DNA of 42,677 bases, from NCBI GenBank assembly GCA_021740785.1, contig JAIOZI010000048.1:1-42677 (forward strand), read 5' to 3'. Made by a program: the position numbers and the translations under genes. Positions 9,901 through 18,501 of this stretch are shown one piece after another (positions within the stretch are counted from its first letter, which is position 1; each line of letters opens with the position of its first letter). Source of the DNA: Melioribacteraceae bacterium (lineage in GTDB: Bacteria > Bacteroidota > Ignavibacteria > Ignavibacteriales > Melioribacteraceae). Under the pieces are notes generated by a model. It was not told the origin of the DNA. It made no database searches and was given only the letters and a program-made list of their open reading frames with translations.

Positions 9901-11492
9901 AACCGTGGAAAGGAGAACTGAAGAATAAAAGAAAGAATGGAGAGAACTTCTGGGCACGTGTTGCAATTTCACCAATCAAAAATGATGATGGAAGAATCAC
10001 TCATTTTATTGGAGTTCTGGAGGATGTAACAACTGAAAAAACTTTAAGAGAAAAAATTGAGCAAAATGAAAAAATAATTACCTCCGTTATGAATCATATC
10101 CCGATTCTGCTATTTGCATTGGACAATGATGGATTTATTACATTCGTTAGGGGCAGGGTATTAAATTATTTCAAATTTACTCCGGATGATGTTTTAGGCA
10201 TACAAGGGAAAACGCTGTTTGCAAATTACCCCGAAATTGCAGATGATATTGAAAGAGCGCTTGTAGGTGAGTCTTTTTCTGTAATTCGTGAAGTGCGTGG
10301 TAAAAGTTTTAAAATTAGCTTTACGCCGTTTATTGACAATCAAAATAAGCATAGGGGTTCTATTGGTGTTGCCTATGATATCTCCGATATTATCGAAGCG
10401 AAGAAAACAATAACCGAGAGCAATGAAAGAATAAAAGGGTTATTGCTTGCTAACCCGGATATGATTTTTGAATTTTCCAAAGAGGGCGAATATCTTAACC
10501 TTCATGCTCAAGATATAGGTGAACTAATACTGCCGCCCGAAGAATTAATAGGTAAAAAACTGCACGATGTGGTACCTAAACAGGTTGCTGATAGAGCGCT
10601 AGATGCAATTGGACAGGCTTTAAGCAGCGGTAAAGTACAAATCATCGAATATGATTTAAGAGAAAATGAACATGTAAAATATTATGAAGCGAGAATTAAT
10701 AAAAGCGGAATAGATAAAGTTGTTGCGGTTATCAGAGATGTAACCGAAGTAAAGAATTATCAAAAAAATATTCTTGAAGCAAAAGAGAAAGCGGAAAAAT
10801 CCGACCAGTTGAAATCAGAATTTCTCGCACAAATGTCCCATGAAATCAGAACACCCTTGAATTCAATACTCAGCTTCTCGCAATTAATAAAATCAGAATT
10901 GGAATCTAAAATCAGCGATGAGTTAAAAGATGGTTTCCAGATGATAGAAAACGGAAGCCAGCGATTAACGAGAACAATCGATTTGATACTCGATATGTCG
11001 CAAATTCAAACTGGTTCTGTTGATTTGAATATGAAAGAAATTAATCTAGACAGCGAACTGCTCAGAACTGTTATTAGTCAGCTTAAACCACAGGCTGCAT
11101 CAAACAATCTTTATCTTAATTACGAATCACAAACAACGGATTCAATAATTAACGGTGATCAATATACGCTCGGTCAAATCTTCATTAACTTGATTGATAA
11201 TGCCATTAAGTATACAAAGGAAGGCGGTATAACCGTTACTTTGTTGCAAGAGGGGAACAAATTAAAAGTAAAAGTTTCCGATACCGGAATTGGGATGTCC
11301 GAGAAATTTATTCCAAATTTATTCACTCCGTTTTCTCAGGAGGAAACCGGGTATACAAGAAGATTTGAAGGAACCGGTTTGGGCTTAGCGCTTGTAAAAA
11401 AATATGTAGAGTATCACAACGGAACTATTGAAGTAAGCAGCCACAAGGGAAAAGGAACTACGTTCACCGTTTCTTTTGATTTAATTAACTAA
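6915..11492 (+). CDS. Sensor histidine kinase with periplasmic propeller, Y_Y_Y domain and four PAS domains
   Basis: This 1525-residue membrane sensor kinase starts with a signal/anchor (about 19-36). About 600 periplasmic residues of repeated W-x-A/G-T-x-x-G-I/V blades form two-component-regulator propellers, followed by a Y_Y_Y domain (about 655-750, ending AGEYRFKVRSRN) and a membrane helix (about 757-780). Four PAS modules follow at about 802-915, 925-1045, 1050-1160 and 1169-1280. HisKA contains MSHEIRTPLN with phospho-acceptor His1309. The HATPase domain shows INLIDNAIKYT, DTGIGM and GTGLGL. Propeller/Y_Y_Y kinases of Bacteroidota often sense polysaccharide fragments, but here no polysaccharide genes, receiver domain or response regulator is nearby, so the signal and partner are unknown. 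Its end overlaps the convergent MORN-repeat gene by 12 bp. Confidence 0.93.
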   Translation: MIPRQIKYLLVSFFTQRNRYVYFSLIIFFIFTSAHFAQRYPVKNYTEENGLPSSMVYDVERDSTGVAWFATRNGIASFNASEWRNYKAQEGLVKPDYSCLKVDGNGDLWALHKSVIIQKYDRNKDVWLPPIKIPIGKPGSIAKTFDIKVGTDTTIVIVLRRDGLLLYQNKEWNHITVNSGLIGDEVNDVFISKDEILVAAEKGISIIDDNLNIDNNLSKKLNSSFKSLLAISRYFNPQEKSADEFLILSHKGILKLSGNEFQVINSSFNIITKDEDERNSIVGPYCDKIFFGTNKTLYEFDQVDQKVQILDDGNGLNVGGVFSFLIDSENILWIASGGGVSKISSFRFSNIKEEQGLFKNDVSSIVELSPNRMLIGHPNGISIYDEGKFKKIKLSEETILEPVIDRILDMHKDKAGNIWIAAENLGFAQFISGEGIKWLKDAGPGKENASSIAEDESGNIYLTTEEGLLKKTSRGFIKINTPSSMASYVRKVFYYNNRLMIATSSSGIFIKGEDEKWINIRNDDNEYANNVFSIFPVRAGKYFIGTIDGLYLLSDGEYKKFAHANGFHIDRPVYFIIKDNQDIVWFGTDKGVVLWDGENSYNFSSQLGLAGLETSRDAAVIDSEGQVWIGTNRGISIYYPEYELQTNLKPHINLLFVDAKEKRQSLNEKIVLENDENDLEFYFNSPSLINEGLNVYEALLEGYDNHWVTVNNYGIPKIRYTNLSAGEYRFKVRSRNALGTYSEEAVSSLIVIKLPFYQTVWFTFTLIAGFVWIVIVIVRYVSRGKYSKQLEKEVRERTKKLMESEDRYVSLLTSIQDGIYVNQNGKLNYVNEAFASMLGYTVEEVTGRDYKDFIAPENIDLVVKKYEHRVREKQENEQYEVIFLHKDKRTRIYGSINAGIYKFGGDTASIGTVKNITEIRASHEQLKKLSTAVKQSPVSVIITDRKGVIEYVNPSFEEITGLNLEEISGRKPTMLISEETDPETYKNLWRQIIVGKPWKGELKNKRKNGENFWARVAISPIKNDDGRITHFIGVLEDVTTEKTLREKIEQNEKIITSVMNHIPILLFALDNDGFITFVRGRVLNYFKFTPDDVLGIQGKTLFANYPEIADDIERALVGESFSVIREVRGKSFKISFTPFIDNQNKHRGSIGVAYDISDIIEAKKTITESNERIKGLLLANPDMIFEFSKEGEYLNLHAQDIGELILPPEELIGKKLHDVVPKQVADRALDAIGQALSSGKVQIIEYDLRENEHVKYYEARINKSGIDKVVAVIRDVTEVKNYQKNILEAKEKAEKSDQLKSEFLAQMSHEIRTPLNSILSFSQLIKSELESKISDELKDGFQMIENGSQRLTRTIDLILDMSQIQTGSVDLNMKEINLDSELLRTVISQLKPQAASNNLYLNYESQTTDSIINGDQYTLGQIFINLIDNAIKYTKEGGITVTLLQEGNKLKVKVSDTGIGMSEKFIPNLFTPFSQEETGYTRRFEGTGLGLALVKKYVEYHNGTIEVSSHKGKGTTFTVSFDLIN

Positions 11493-12821
11493 CGACCCCA
11501 TATAATTTTTGTTTGTCTTTTCACCGGAATCTGTATAAAGGATTTCGTTTATAAGCTCACCGGCTTTATACACCGCTTCTCTTTTTAATTTTCCGTCAGG
11601 GTAATATGAATAATATGTGCCGTCAATTAAGTTCTTTGAGTAATTACAGAAATCAGAAATTTCCCCGTTTTTATAATACCAGGTTGCAAGACCTTCTTTA
11701 ATTCCATTTCGGTATGTCTCTTTCGACCATAGTTCCCCGGATTTATAATAGTATTTAACCAAGCCGTCAAGTTTACCGGTTTGGTATGATCTCTCCGATT
11801 CCAATTCACCCGTATCATAAAACGTTTTCATCTCTCCCTCAATAACATCAAGGGTATAGTAAAGTTCAGCGCTGAGTTTGCCGAGATCATTATAGCGGTA
11901 AGCATTGCCGTCTCTGTAACCGTTATTATAATTTACAATTTCTTTAATCACACCGCCGTCGTAATAGAAAACACACGTGCTGTCCAAGTTTCCGTTAAAG
12001 TAATTTAATTCGGCTTTTAGAAATCCGCTTTCGTAATAAGTTTTATTTAACCCGTTACGCTCGCCGTCTTTAAATTTAAGTTCGGATTGAATTGTACCGT
12101 AATCACTGTACTGCGTAAATTTCTCTTCAATCTTATCAAATTTTCCAACAATGTCATACCTTTCGCGTTTTACAATTTGACCCTCTTTATATGTATCAAT
12201 AACTTTAATCGATCCATCCGGATAATATAAATAAGAAACACCTTCGAGCTTGTCGTTTTTATAATTGGCTTCCAATGCTAATTCACCAAAATCGTAATAT
12301 ACTTTTGTAATGCCTTCCAGTTGATCGTTTACATAGTTTCTTTCAACTTCGAGTCCACCGTCTTCAAAAAAGATTTTGCTTATTCCGTTAAGCATTCCGT
12401 TTTCATAATTCCAAATGCCTTGCAGTGATCCGCTTTTGTAATAAGTTTTAGTAAAGCCTGTTCTTACTCCATTTACAAAATAAGGCTCCGCCCACAACTC
12501 ACCGGATTCATAATACCACTTTTGCGTTCCTTCGATATTACCATCAACATAATTCCATTCCATACTCAGCGTACCGTCCATGAAATACCATTTTGAAATC
12601 CCATTCTCAACGCCATTTTCATAATACCATTCTTTCCAAACCTGTCCGGTGGGATAAAATTCCCGGTAAGTTCCGTGCTGCTTACCGTTTTTGTAAACAC
12701 CCTCGGTTTCGATGGTTCCGTCATTGAAGTAAGTTCGCTTAACTTCAAAATTGTCATCCTGTGCAAATAGCCCGGCAGTGAGTATTAATGCAAATAAAAA
12801 TATGTACTTGTTGATTTTCAT
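11481..12821 (-). CDS. Exported MORN-type (YwqK-like) repeat protein
   Basis: The 446-residue protein has a clear signal peptide (MKINKYIFLFALILTAGLFAQ) and then about sixteen consecutive 24-residue repeats of the MORN_2 type. Each repeat has the pattern YY-x-(S/D)-G-x-(L/I)-x-x-E-x-x-Y-x-x-(G/D)-x-x-x-G; repeat eight carries a short insertion (VKRERYDIVGKFDKIEEK). Such repeats are found in the YwqK antitoxin family and in many Bacteroidota periplasmic or surface proteins. No toxin gene is adjacent, so the antitoxin name should not be transferred. It probably forms an extended beta scaffold outside the cytoplasm. The last 12 bases overlap the convergent sensor kinase, so the two transcripts are antisense at their ends. 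Confidence 0.8.
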   Translation of the reverse strand: MKINKYIFLFALILTAGLFAQDDNFEVKRTYFNDGTIETEGVYKNGKQHGTYREFYPTGQVWKEWYYENGVENGISKWYFMDGTLSMEWNYVDGNIEGTQKWYYESGELWAEPYFVNGVRTGFTKTYYKSGSLQGIWNYENGMLNGISKIFFEDGGLEVERNYVNDQLEGITKVYYDFGELALEANYKNDKLEGVSYLYYPDGSIKVIDTYKEGQIVKRERYDIVGKFDKIEEKFTQYSDYGTIQSELKFKDGERNGLNKTYYESGFLKAELNYFNGNLDSTCVFYYDGGVIKEIVNYNNGYRDGNAYRYNDLGKLSAELYYTLDVIEGEMKTFYDTGELESERSYQTGKLDGLVKYYYKSGELWSKETYRNGIKEGLATWYYKNGEISDFCNYSKNLIDGTYYSYYPDGKLKREAVYKAGELINEILYTDSGEKTNKNYMGSLVN

Positions 12822-12912
12822 CGATGCTGTTTATCTTTCCTAAAAATAGTCTGACAAAACTAACGAAAAGATGTTTCAGAGGGTATGCAAAAAGAATTTA
12901 GGAAGATTTGGT

Positions 12913-12941
12913 TTTACAGATTTTCAATAGTAAATTTTATT
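12913..12941 (+). promoter_or_regulatory. Candidate promoter of the hot-dog thioesterase gene
   Basis: TTTACA (12913-12918) and TTTATT (12936-12941) are separated by 17 bases, matching the sigma-70 consensus at 5/6 and 4/6. The predicted start falls about 17 bases before ATG 12965. This argues that translation begins at 12965 and not at the TTG at 12908, which would lie upstream of the promoter. The rest of 12822-12964 is the divergent regulatory gap shared with the MORN gene. Confidence 0.35.
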
Positions 12942-12964
12942 ACTACAATAAATTTGAGATAGAG

Positions 12965-13363
12965 ATGTTCAGCATAAAACAACGAGTAAACTTTTTTGAT
13001 GCAGACCCAGCAGGGATTATTTTTTACGCCAATCTGTTCAAGTTTTGTCATACTGCATATGAAATGTTCATGAAGGATCTTAATCTGGAAAAGGATTACT
13101 TTTTCGATGATGAATACGTTCTGCCGATTATTCACGCTCAAGCTGATTACAAAAAAACGATAAAAGTAAATGATGAATTGGAAATTGTAGTGAGTGTTGC
13201 CGAAGTCCGTACATCTTCATTTGGGTTAAGCTATAAACTCTTAGTTGATGATGAAATAAAAGCATCGGCTAAAACAGTGCATGTTTGTGTTGATAAGAAT
13301 GAATTTTTCAAATCGAAACTGCCGGAAGAGTTATCCGCTAAGCTTATTTCAAGAATCACTTAA
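12965..13363 (+). CDS. Hot-dog acyl-CoA thioesterase, probable DHNA-CoA hydrolase
   Basis: A 132-residue single hot-dog domain of the 4-hydroxybenzoyl-CoA thioesterase family. It opens MFSIKQRVNFFDADPAGIIFYAN, with the catalytic Asp motif D-x-D-x-x-G-x-x-(F/Y), and is followed by HTAYEMF and a central YKKTIKVNDELEIVV strand. Its 3' end faces menE, with 48 bases between them. In a full menaquinone locus the reaction that needs a thioesterase is hydrolysis of 1,4-dihydroxy-2-naphthoyl-CoA between MenB and MenA, so I infer that role (the MenI function). The fold alone does not fix the substrate. The start is ATG 12965; the longer frame from TTG 12908 adds 19 residues that do not resemble the family. 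Confidence 0.7.
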   Translation: MFSIKQRVNFFDADPAGIIFYANLFKFCHTAYEMFMKDLNLEKDYFFDDEYVLPIIHAQADYKKTIKVNDELEIVVSVAEVRTSSFGLSYKLLVDDEIKASAKTVHVCVDKNEFFKSKLPEELSAKLISRIT

Positions 13364-13411
13364 CCAAAAAAAATCATTGGAAATGAATATCTTGCCGCTG
13401 GCTGATCCGGG

Positions 13412-14878
13412 TTAAATGAATTTTATGATTTCTTTCCGTTTAACCTTCCCTAGTTCATTTCTTGGGATCTTATCAATAAAAATAAATTTTTTAGGAATCT
13501 TGTAAGAAGCGATTGAGTTTTTCAATTCGGATCTAAGCATATCTTCATTTATGAATGCTCCTTTTACCGGTTTTACGGCAGCGCATAAAATTTGTCCCCA
13601 ATTTTTATCTTCAATTCCGAAAAGAAAAAAATCAGAAACAGTTCTTATTTTTGAAATTGCCCGAGAGACTTCGGATATCGAAATATTCTCACCGCCGCTA
13701 ACAACCATGTCTTCTCTACGGTTTATTATGTAAAGAAATCCGTCTTCATCGAGGTAACCGAAATCACCGGTATGATAAAAACCATCTCCGAATTTTTCCT
13801 TTGTATGGTTTGCATCATTCAAGTATTCGTTGACGATATAATCGCTTTGGACACATACCTCACCGATCTCGTTTGCGAGTAAGGATATATCATGTTTGTC
13901 CCTTATGCTTATTGAAATATTTGGAAAAGGAATACCCGCTGAATTAATTTTGCTTTTTAATACCTCCGGTTTCAGAACTGTAATCATTGATGCTGTTTCA
14001 GATGATCCGTAAACTTTATATATCTGCCAGCCGGCGTTTAAAGCATTCAACAGAAGTTCATCCTCACAAGGTCCGCCGCCGATGAAAGCAGCTTTCAAAT
14101 TTTTATTCGGAGAGAGTTTTATTTCTCTTAATCTTTTTAACATCGTTGGAACCAGCGAAAGATAAGATGGATCAAATTTATCAAGGGCTTCTGCAATGTG
14201 ATTCGGTTTTATTGATTCGGGGATACATACCGCATCGCCGTTCAATAAGGCTCTTATATAAATTGAACTTCCGCCAATGTGATAGCCGGGAAGGCTCCAT
14301 AACCATTTGTTTCCCCCATCTGAATTCAGCAGGGAGTTGACGTTGCGTGCGCTTTCCATTAAGGTGAAAAAAGTGTATTCAATTGCTTTGGGTTTGTCTG
14401 TTGTTCCGGAAGTAAAAACTATTAATGAAGGGTCATTAATTGAGAAGGAAAAGTTATTCACATGGTCGAAGTCATGGTTTTCAATATTCACAGGAAAAGT
14501 GAATTTATTCGGAATGTTCTCAAGTTGATTTTTATACCGGAGGTTTTTATTCAAAAAAATATCGCGAATGCCTACTGAACTAATCATCTCGTTAATTTCA
14601 ACATCGCTCAACTTAGGACTGATCAACACCGGCACACTTTTAATTTGCCATAGGGCGTAAATTAAAAATACTTCTTCAATATCATTTGATGATAGAATTC
14701 CGATACGCTTGTTTGCAGCATCATATTTTGAATCCAGAAAATTAGCAAGCTCATATGTTATTTTATATAATTCGGAAAAAGTTATTACAGTATCGTTCTG
14801 CATCAACGCGATTGCATTGGGGTTTTTCTCAGACTGCTCATGGAGCCAAAAATTATTCGTGTTGATTTTATTCATCAT
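13412..14878 (-). CDS. menE: o-Succinylbenzoate-CoA ligase MenE
   Basis: MenE activates o-succinylbenzoate with ATP and CoA to the CoA thioester that MenB cyclises. The 488-residue ANL-superfamily enzyme has the P-loop-like LIVFTSGTTDKPKA (about 153-166), GSSETASM, the YHTGDFGYLDEDGFLYIINRREDMVVSGGENI hinge block split over about 370-405, and the C-terminal lysine region IPRNELGKVKRKE. Two tandem ATG codons (14878 and 14875) can start it. Its 5' end overlaps menC by 11 bp, and it is the last gene of menFDHBACE. Confidence 0.92.
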   Translation of the reverse strand: MMNKINTNNFWLHEQSEKNPNAIALMQNDTVITFSELYKITYELANFLDSKYDAANKRIGILSSNDIEEVFLIYALWQIKSVPVLISPKLSDVEINEMISSVGIRDIFLNKNLRYKNQLENIPNKFTFPVNIENHDFDHVNNFSFSINDPSLIVFTSGTTDKPKAIEYTFFTLMESARNVNSLLNSDGGNKWLWSLPGYHIGGSSIYIRALLNGDAVCIPESIKPNHIAEALDKFDPSYLSLVPTMLKRLREIKLSPNKNLKAAFIGGGPCEDELLLNALNAGWQIYKVYGSSETASMITVLKPEVLKSKINSAGIPFPNISISIRDKHDISLLANEIGEVCVQSDYIVNEYLNDANHTKEKFGDGFYHTGDFGYLDEDGFLYIINRREDMVVSGGENISISEVSRAISKIRTVSDFFLFGIEDKNWGQILCAAVKPVKGAFINEDMLRSELKNSIASYKIPKKFIFIDKIPRNELGKVKRKEIIKFI

Positions 14879-15917
14879 ATTGTGCGCTGAATGTTTTTAA
14901 TGTATCAATATATTCTTTACTGCTAATATTTACAACGCCGCTCTGCATATTAAATACATTTATATAATTGATGTTTTTAAAAACATTATAAGTAGACAAA
15001 CCATGCGGCAGATTATGTTTGATCTTTGAAGCAATGTAAAACAAAGGCAGGTGAGCGAAGGGACTCTCTAATGATGAACTAATAATAACAAACTTATTAT
15101 TTGATTCCGCCAGATTCACCAATTGCAGTGTTTTATTGATTCCGCCGAACAGCATCGGTTTAATGATCAAAAAATCAATTCGTGAATTGTTGATGATGTT
15201 TTCCGCATCATGAAAGGTTTTAATGGATTCATCAACTGCAATGGGAATGGGAGATGCATCTGCAAGCTTTATTAATTCAGTCAATGACGAAACAGGCTGC
15301 TCAATGTATTCGATTGGGTAACCGGATAATTGTTTAATATTCTGCAAAGCTTTGTTGAAGGACCAGCTCCCGTTTATATCCAATCTTAGCTTTTGATTGG
15401 AGCGAAGGTAGCGCGAAACCTGTTCCAGAATTTTTAAATCTTCAGCAAAATCCTTTCTGCCGAGTTTAATTTTAATTACACTAAAATTTTCACTGTTCAA
15501 TTTGGATAGCTGCTCTGTCATTTGTCCGGGATCCTTTATATCCAATAAGGCGTTGACCGGAATCTTTATATCGGGAATTTGTATATTTCCTTCAATGACA
15601 GCATTATTAAACACAGCATGTTCAATGGCAAAATGTATCGTAGGCGATTCAAGGTTAAGAGTGTTCACATCAGAAAAACTCAATAAATTTCTACCGATAA
15701 TCATTTCTGATAATCGGTTTAAATATTTTTCAACGTCCTCATAAGATTCAGTCCCAAATCCAGGCAAAGGCGCCGCTTCGCCATAGAAATATTTTCCATC
15801 TTCATTTTTGAGAGCAAGGATAAATATTTTTCTATTATCGAAAGTTTGTTTTGATGATACGAAGTGATTTTTAAAATAAAGAGTTTTTGAAAAAAATTTA
15901 AAGCCGGTTACTTTCAT
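14868..15917 (-). CDS. menC: o-Succinylbenzoate synthase MenC
   Basis: MenC dehydrates SHCHC to o-succinylbenzoate. The 349-residue enolase-superfamily protein has a capping domain with FGTESYEDVEKYL and then the barrel: IKIKLG (catalytic Lys pair), LRLDINGSW (metal Asp), YIEQPV (metal Glu), IAVDESI (metal Asp) and FLIIKPMLFGG (second catalytic Lys). All the metal ligands of the family are present. It overlaps menA by ATGA and menE by 11 bp. Confidence 0.93.
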   Translation of the reverse strand: MKVTGFKFFSKTLYFKNHFVSSKQTFDNRKIFILALKNEDGKYFYGEAAPLPGFGTESYEDVEKYLNRLSEMIIGRNLLSFSDVNTLNLESPTIHFAIEHAVFNNAVIEGNIQIPDIKIPVNALLDIKDPGQMTEQLSKLNSENFSVIKIKLGRKDFAEDLKILEQVSRYLRSNQKLRLDINGSWSFNKALQNIKQLSGYPIEYIEQPVSSLTELIKLADASPIPIAVDESIKTFHDAENIINNSRIDFLIIKPMLFGGINKTLQLVNLAESNNKFVIISSSLESPFAHLPLFYIASKIKHNLPHGLSTYNVFKNINYINVFNMQSGVVNISSKEYIDTLKTFSAQYDE

Positions 15918-16810
15918 AATATTAAACCGACTGCAAATAGCACCCCGTAAATGGCGGAAAGTTTAGCAGTAAGTTCAAGTGTTTTATTTAACTCTCTTCC
16001 TTTTAAAGTAAATATCATTTTGATTAACATAACAGCCATCGGAAGTGATAAAACCGGAAGAAAAATTGTTAGGCTTTGTTTGTATGTAAAGTAAACAACG
16101 AATAAAATAGCATAAGAGAGGATCATAAAAAAAAGGTATTGAATACGCGTAAATGATTTCCCGAATTTTACTGCTAAAGTATTTTTGCCGGCTTGTTTGT
16201 CTTCATCTGCATCCCGGTAATTATTTACTACAAGTATATTCGTAATTAAAGCGCCGACTGGAATGGAAGCCCAAATAGCAAGTTTCGACAATTCAAGCGC
16301 TTGAACATAATGGGTGCCAACTGTACCGACTAAACCGAAAAATATAAAAACAAAAATATCACCCAATCCATTGTAAGCTAATGGATAGGGTCCAGCCGTA
16401 TAAGCAATACCGGAAAAAATTGAAAGAATACCGATTAATAAAATTATCCATCCGCCTAAGTAAACTAAATATAAACCCATCAAAAAAGTTGTTAAGAAAA
16501 TAAGTACTATACCGATTTTCATTTCTTGAACAGATATTAAACCTGTTGCCAGAACTCTAGTTGGTCCAACTCTATCCTTCTTGTCGGTCCCGGAAAGGAA
16601 GTCGTAAAGATCATTAACGAAGTTTGTACCAACCTGAATAAAAACCGAACATAATAAAGCAATAAATGCCGCCGCCGGGTTGAATGCACCATCCTGAATT
16701 GCGATTGCCGTACCAATAAGAACAGGAACCACTGCAGCTAATAATGTTTTAGGTCGGCTTGCTAAAATCCAGCTTTCCACTTTGCTGATATTTGTTGAGG
16801 TATCTATCAT
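15914..16810 (-). CDS. menA: 1,4-Dihydroxy-2-naphthoate polyprenyltransferase MenA
   Basis: MenA joins DHNA to an all-trans polyprenyl diphosphate at the membrane to make demethylmenaquinone. The 298-residue UbiA-family protein has about eight membrane helices. It carries both Asp-rich motifs: NFVNDLYDFLSGTDKKDRVGPTR in the region 65-90 (N-x-x-x-D-x-x-D) and NNYRDADEDKQAGKNTLAV near 196-215. The 3-base gap to menB upstream and ATGA overlap with menC downstream place it in the middle of the men operon. Confidence 0.94.
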   Translation of the reverse strand: MIDTSTNISKVESWILASRPKTLLAAVVPVLIGTAIAIQDGAFNPAAAFIALLCSVFIQVGTNFVNDLYDFLSGTDKKDRVGPTRVLATGLISVQEMKIGIVLIFLTTFLMGLYLVYLGGWIILLIGILSIFSGIAYTAGPYPLAYNGLGDIFVFIFFGLVGTVGTHYVQALELSKLAIWASIPVGALITNILVVNNYRDADEDKQAGKNTLAVKFGKSFTRIQYLFFMILSYAILFVVYFTYKQSLTIFLPVLSLPMAVMLIKMIFTLKGRELNKTLELTAKLSAIYGVLFAVGLIL

Positions 16811-16813
16811 AAT

Positions 16814-17638
16814 TTATGGTACGCGGGGAAATTTTTTGAAATTCGGTTTCCTTTTTTCAACATAAGCGGTTTTACCTTCCTGCGCTTCTTCACTCATATA
16901 ATATAAGAGTGTAGCGTTTCCGGCTAATTCCTGTATTCCCGCCTGTCCGTCAAGTTCCGCGTTAAAAGCAGATTTTAATAAACGAATTGCCAAAGGACTT
17001 TTTTCAAGAATCTCCCTTGCCCATTGAATTCCTTCTTCTTCCAGTTTTTCAACCGGAACAACTTTATTAACCAATCCCATCTGTAAAGCTTCTTCTGCGC
17101 TATATTGGCGGCATAAATACCAGATTTCACGGGCTTTCTTTTGTCCCACAATTCTAGCCAAATAACTTGAACCAAAACCGCCGTCAAAACTTCCAACCTT
17201 TGGACCTGTCTGACCGAACACGGCATTATCGGCTGCAATTGTTAAATCACACATTACATGAAGAACATGCCCGCCGCCTATTGCATATCCGGCAACAAGT
17301 GCAATTACCGGCTTGGGAATACTTCTTATCTGCTTTTGGACATCAAGAATATTTAATCTGGGAACGCCGTCTTTTCCAACATAACCTTTGTCGCCTCTTA
17401 TTTTTTGATCCCCTCCTGAGCAAAAGGCATATTTACCGTCTTTAGCCGGACCATTGCCTGTCAGCAAAATTACACCGGTTTCTGGATCTTCACGGGCATC
17501 GATGAATGCATCATGCATTTCAAGAACCGTTTCAGGTCTGAATGCATTTCTAACTTCCGGTCGGTTGATGGTAATCTTTGCGATTCCATCCATCTTTTCA
17601 TAGATAATATCTTGATAGTCGTTTACTTTATTCCACAT
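16814..17638 (-). CDS. menB: 1,4-Dihydroxy-2-naphthoyl-CoA synthase MenB
   Basis: MenB closes the second ring of o-succinylbenzoyl-CoA to give DHNA-CoA. The 274-residue crotonase-fold enzyme shows the family-specific [30 protein letters not shown] oxyanion region and [20 protein letters not shown] block, with the catalytic Ser/Asp pair GSFD. The C-terminal [23 protein letters not shown] is also typical and separates MenB from general enoyl-CoA hydratases. There is a 38-base gap to menH and a 3-base gap to menA. Confidence 0.96.
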   Translation of the reverse strand: MWNKVNDYQDIIYEKMDGIAKITINRPEVRNAFRPETVLEMHDAFIDAREDPETGVILLTGNGPAKDGKYAFCSGGDQKIRGDKGYVGKDGVPRLNILDVQKQIRSIPKPVIALVAGYAIGGGHVLHVMCDLTIAADNAVFGQTGPKVGSFDGGFGSSYLARIVGQKKAREIWYLCRQYSAEEALQMGLVNKVVPVEKLEEEGIQWAREILEKSPLAIRLLKSAFNAELDGQAGIQELAGNATLLYYMSEEAQEGKTAYVEKRKPNFKKFPRVP

Positions 17639-17676
17639 GATTTTTTTACTTTATTTATTCAAACAAAATGAATTGG

Positions 17677-18501
17677 TTAAAAAGTTCTCAAGAAACGATT
17701 AAGTAAAATAATAAATTCCTCAGGCTTTTCTAAGTGTACATTATGTCCTGCATTGTCAATAACAATATGCTCCGAATTCGGCAGTGAGTTTATCATTTTC
17801 CTGTTAATATTTGTGAATTTCTTGTCTAAAGATCCACTGATTAATAGAATATTTGATTTGAGCTGTTCCAGATCAGGCCAATGATTTTTCATTAATCCCG
17901 GACTAAAATTCTTTATCATGTAAGCAAGTCCAAGCGTATTGTTTTCTTTTCTTTTCTTGATAAATTGAATATAATCTTCACGGGGAATGTTAGATAGTGA
18001 TTTAAACATTTCACGCGAATACCATTCTTCTATAAATTTATCAGTTCCATTAATGGAAATTTGTTCGGCAACGGATTCATCACTTAAAGCGCGTTCTCTT
18101 CTTTCGGATTCACTTTCGATTCCTGCGGTTGTGCTTTCTAATATTAATCCCTTAACGCTTTGAGGGTGAACAAGTGAAAAAGATAGAGCTGCACGCCCGC
18201 CCATCGAATATCCGCAAATTATCGATTCATGTATTTTAAGGGATTTTAAAATTTGATTAATAAAATCCACAATTGCTTCCTCGGTATAATCATTCTCATT
18301 CCGTGAGACGGATGTTTTTCCATGACCAATAAGATCGATGGCAATTGGATTAATATGTGGAGGCAGACTATTATTCAGAAAACTCCAATCTTCCGAATTT
18401 CCTGTAAATCCATGGAGTAAAATCAACGGAAGGCTTGAATGTAATTTCTCTTCATTTTTGATAACTACATTAAACTGCAGTTCGTTTATTTTTATTATCA
18501 T
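17677..18501 (-). CDS. menH: SHCHC synthase MenH (alpha/beta hydrolase)
   Basis: MenH eliminates pyruvate from SEPHCHC, the MenD product. The 274-residue alpha/beta-hydrolase has LLHGFTGNSEDW (oxyanion strand), the nucleophile elbow GYSMGGRAAL (Ser about 101), LISGSLDKKF (Asp) and NAGHNVHLEKPEEF (His), so the triad is complete. Identification as MenH rests on the triad together with the ATGA overlap with menD and placement before menB; a generic hydrolase is the alternative. Confidence 0.88.
   Translation of the reverse strand: MIIKINELQFNVVIKNEEKLHSSLPLILLHGFTGNSEDWSFLNNSLPPHINPIAIDLIGHGKTSVSRNENDYTEEAIVDFINQILKSLKIHESIICGYSMGGRAALSFSLVHPQSVKGLILESTTAGIESESERRERALSDESVAEQISINGTDKFIEEWYSREMFKSLSNIPREDYIQFIKKRKENNTLGLAYMIKNFSPGLMKNHWPDLEQLKSNILLISGSLDKKFTNINRKMINSLPNSEHIVIDNAGHNVHLEKPEEFIILLNRFLRTF

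Noticed and set aside
11481-12821. Antitoxin of a toxin-antitoxin pair (YwqK annotation)
   Set aside because: The protein has a signal peptide and no small toxin gene is adjacent; only the repeat type is shared.
12908-12964. TTG start for the thioesterase
   Set aside because: The family begins at MFSIKQRV (12965) and a -35/-10 pair lies downstream of the TTG.
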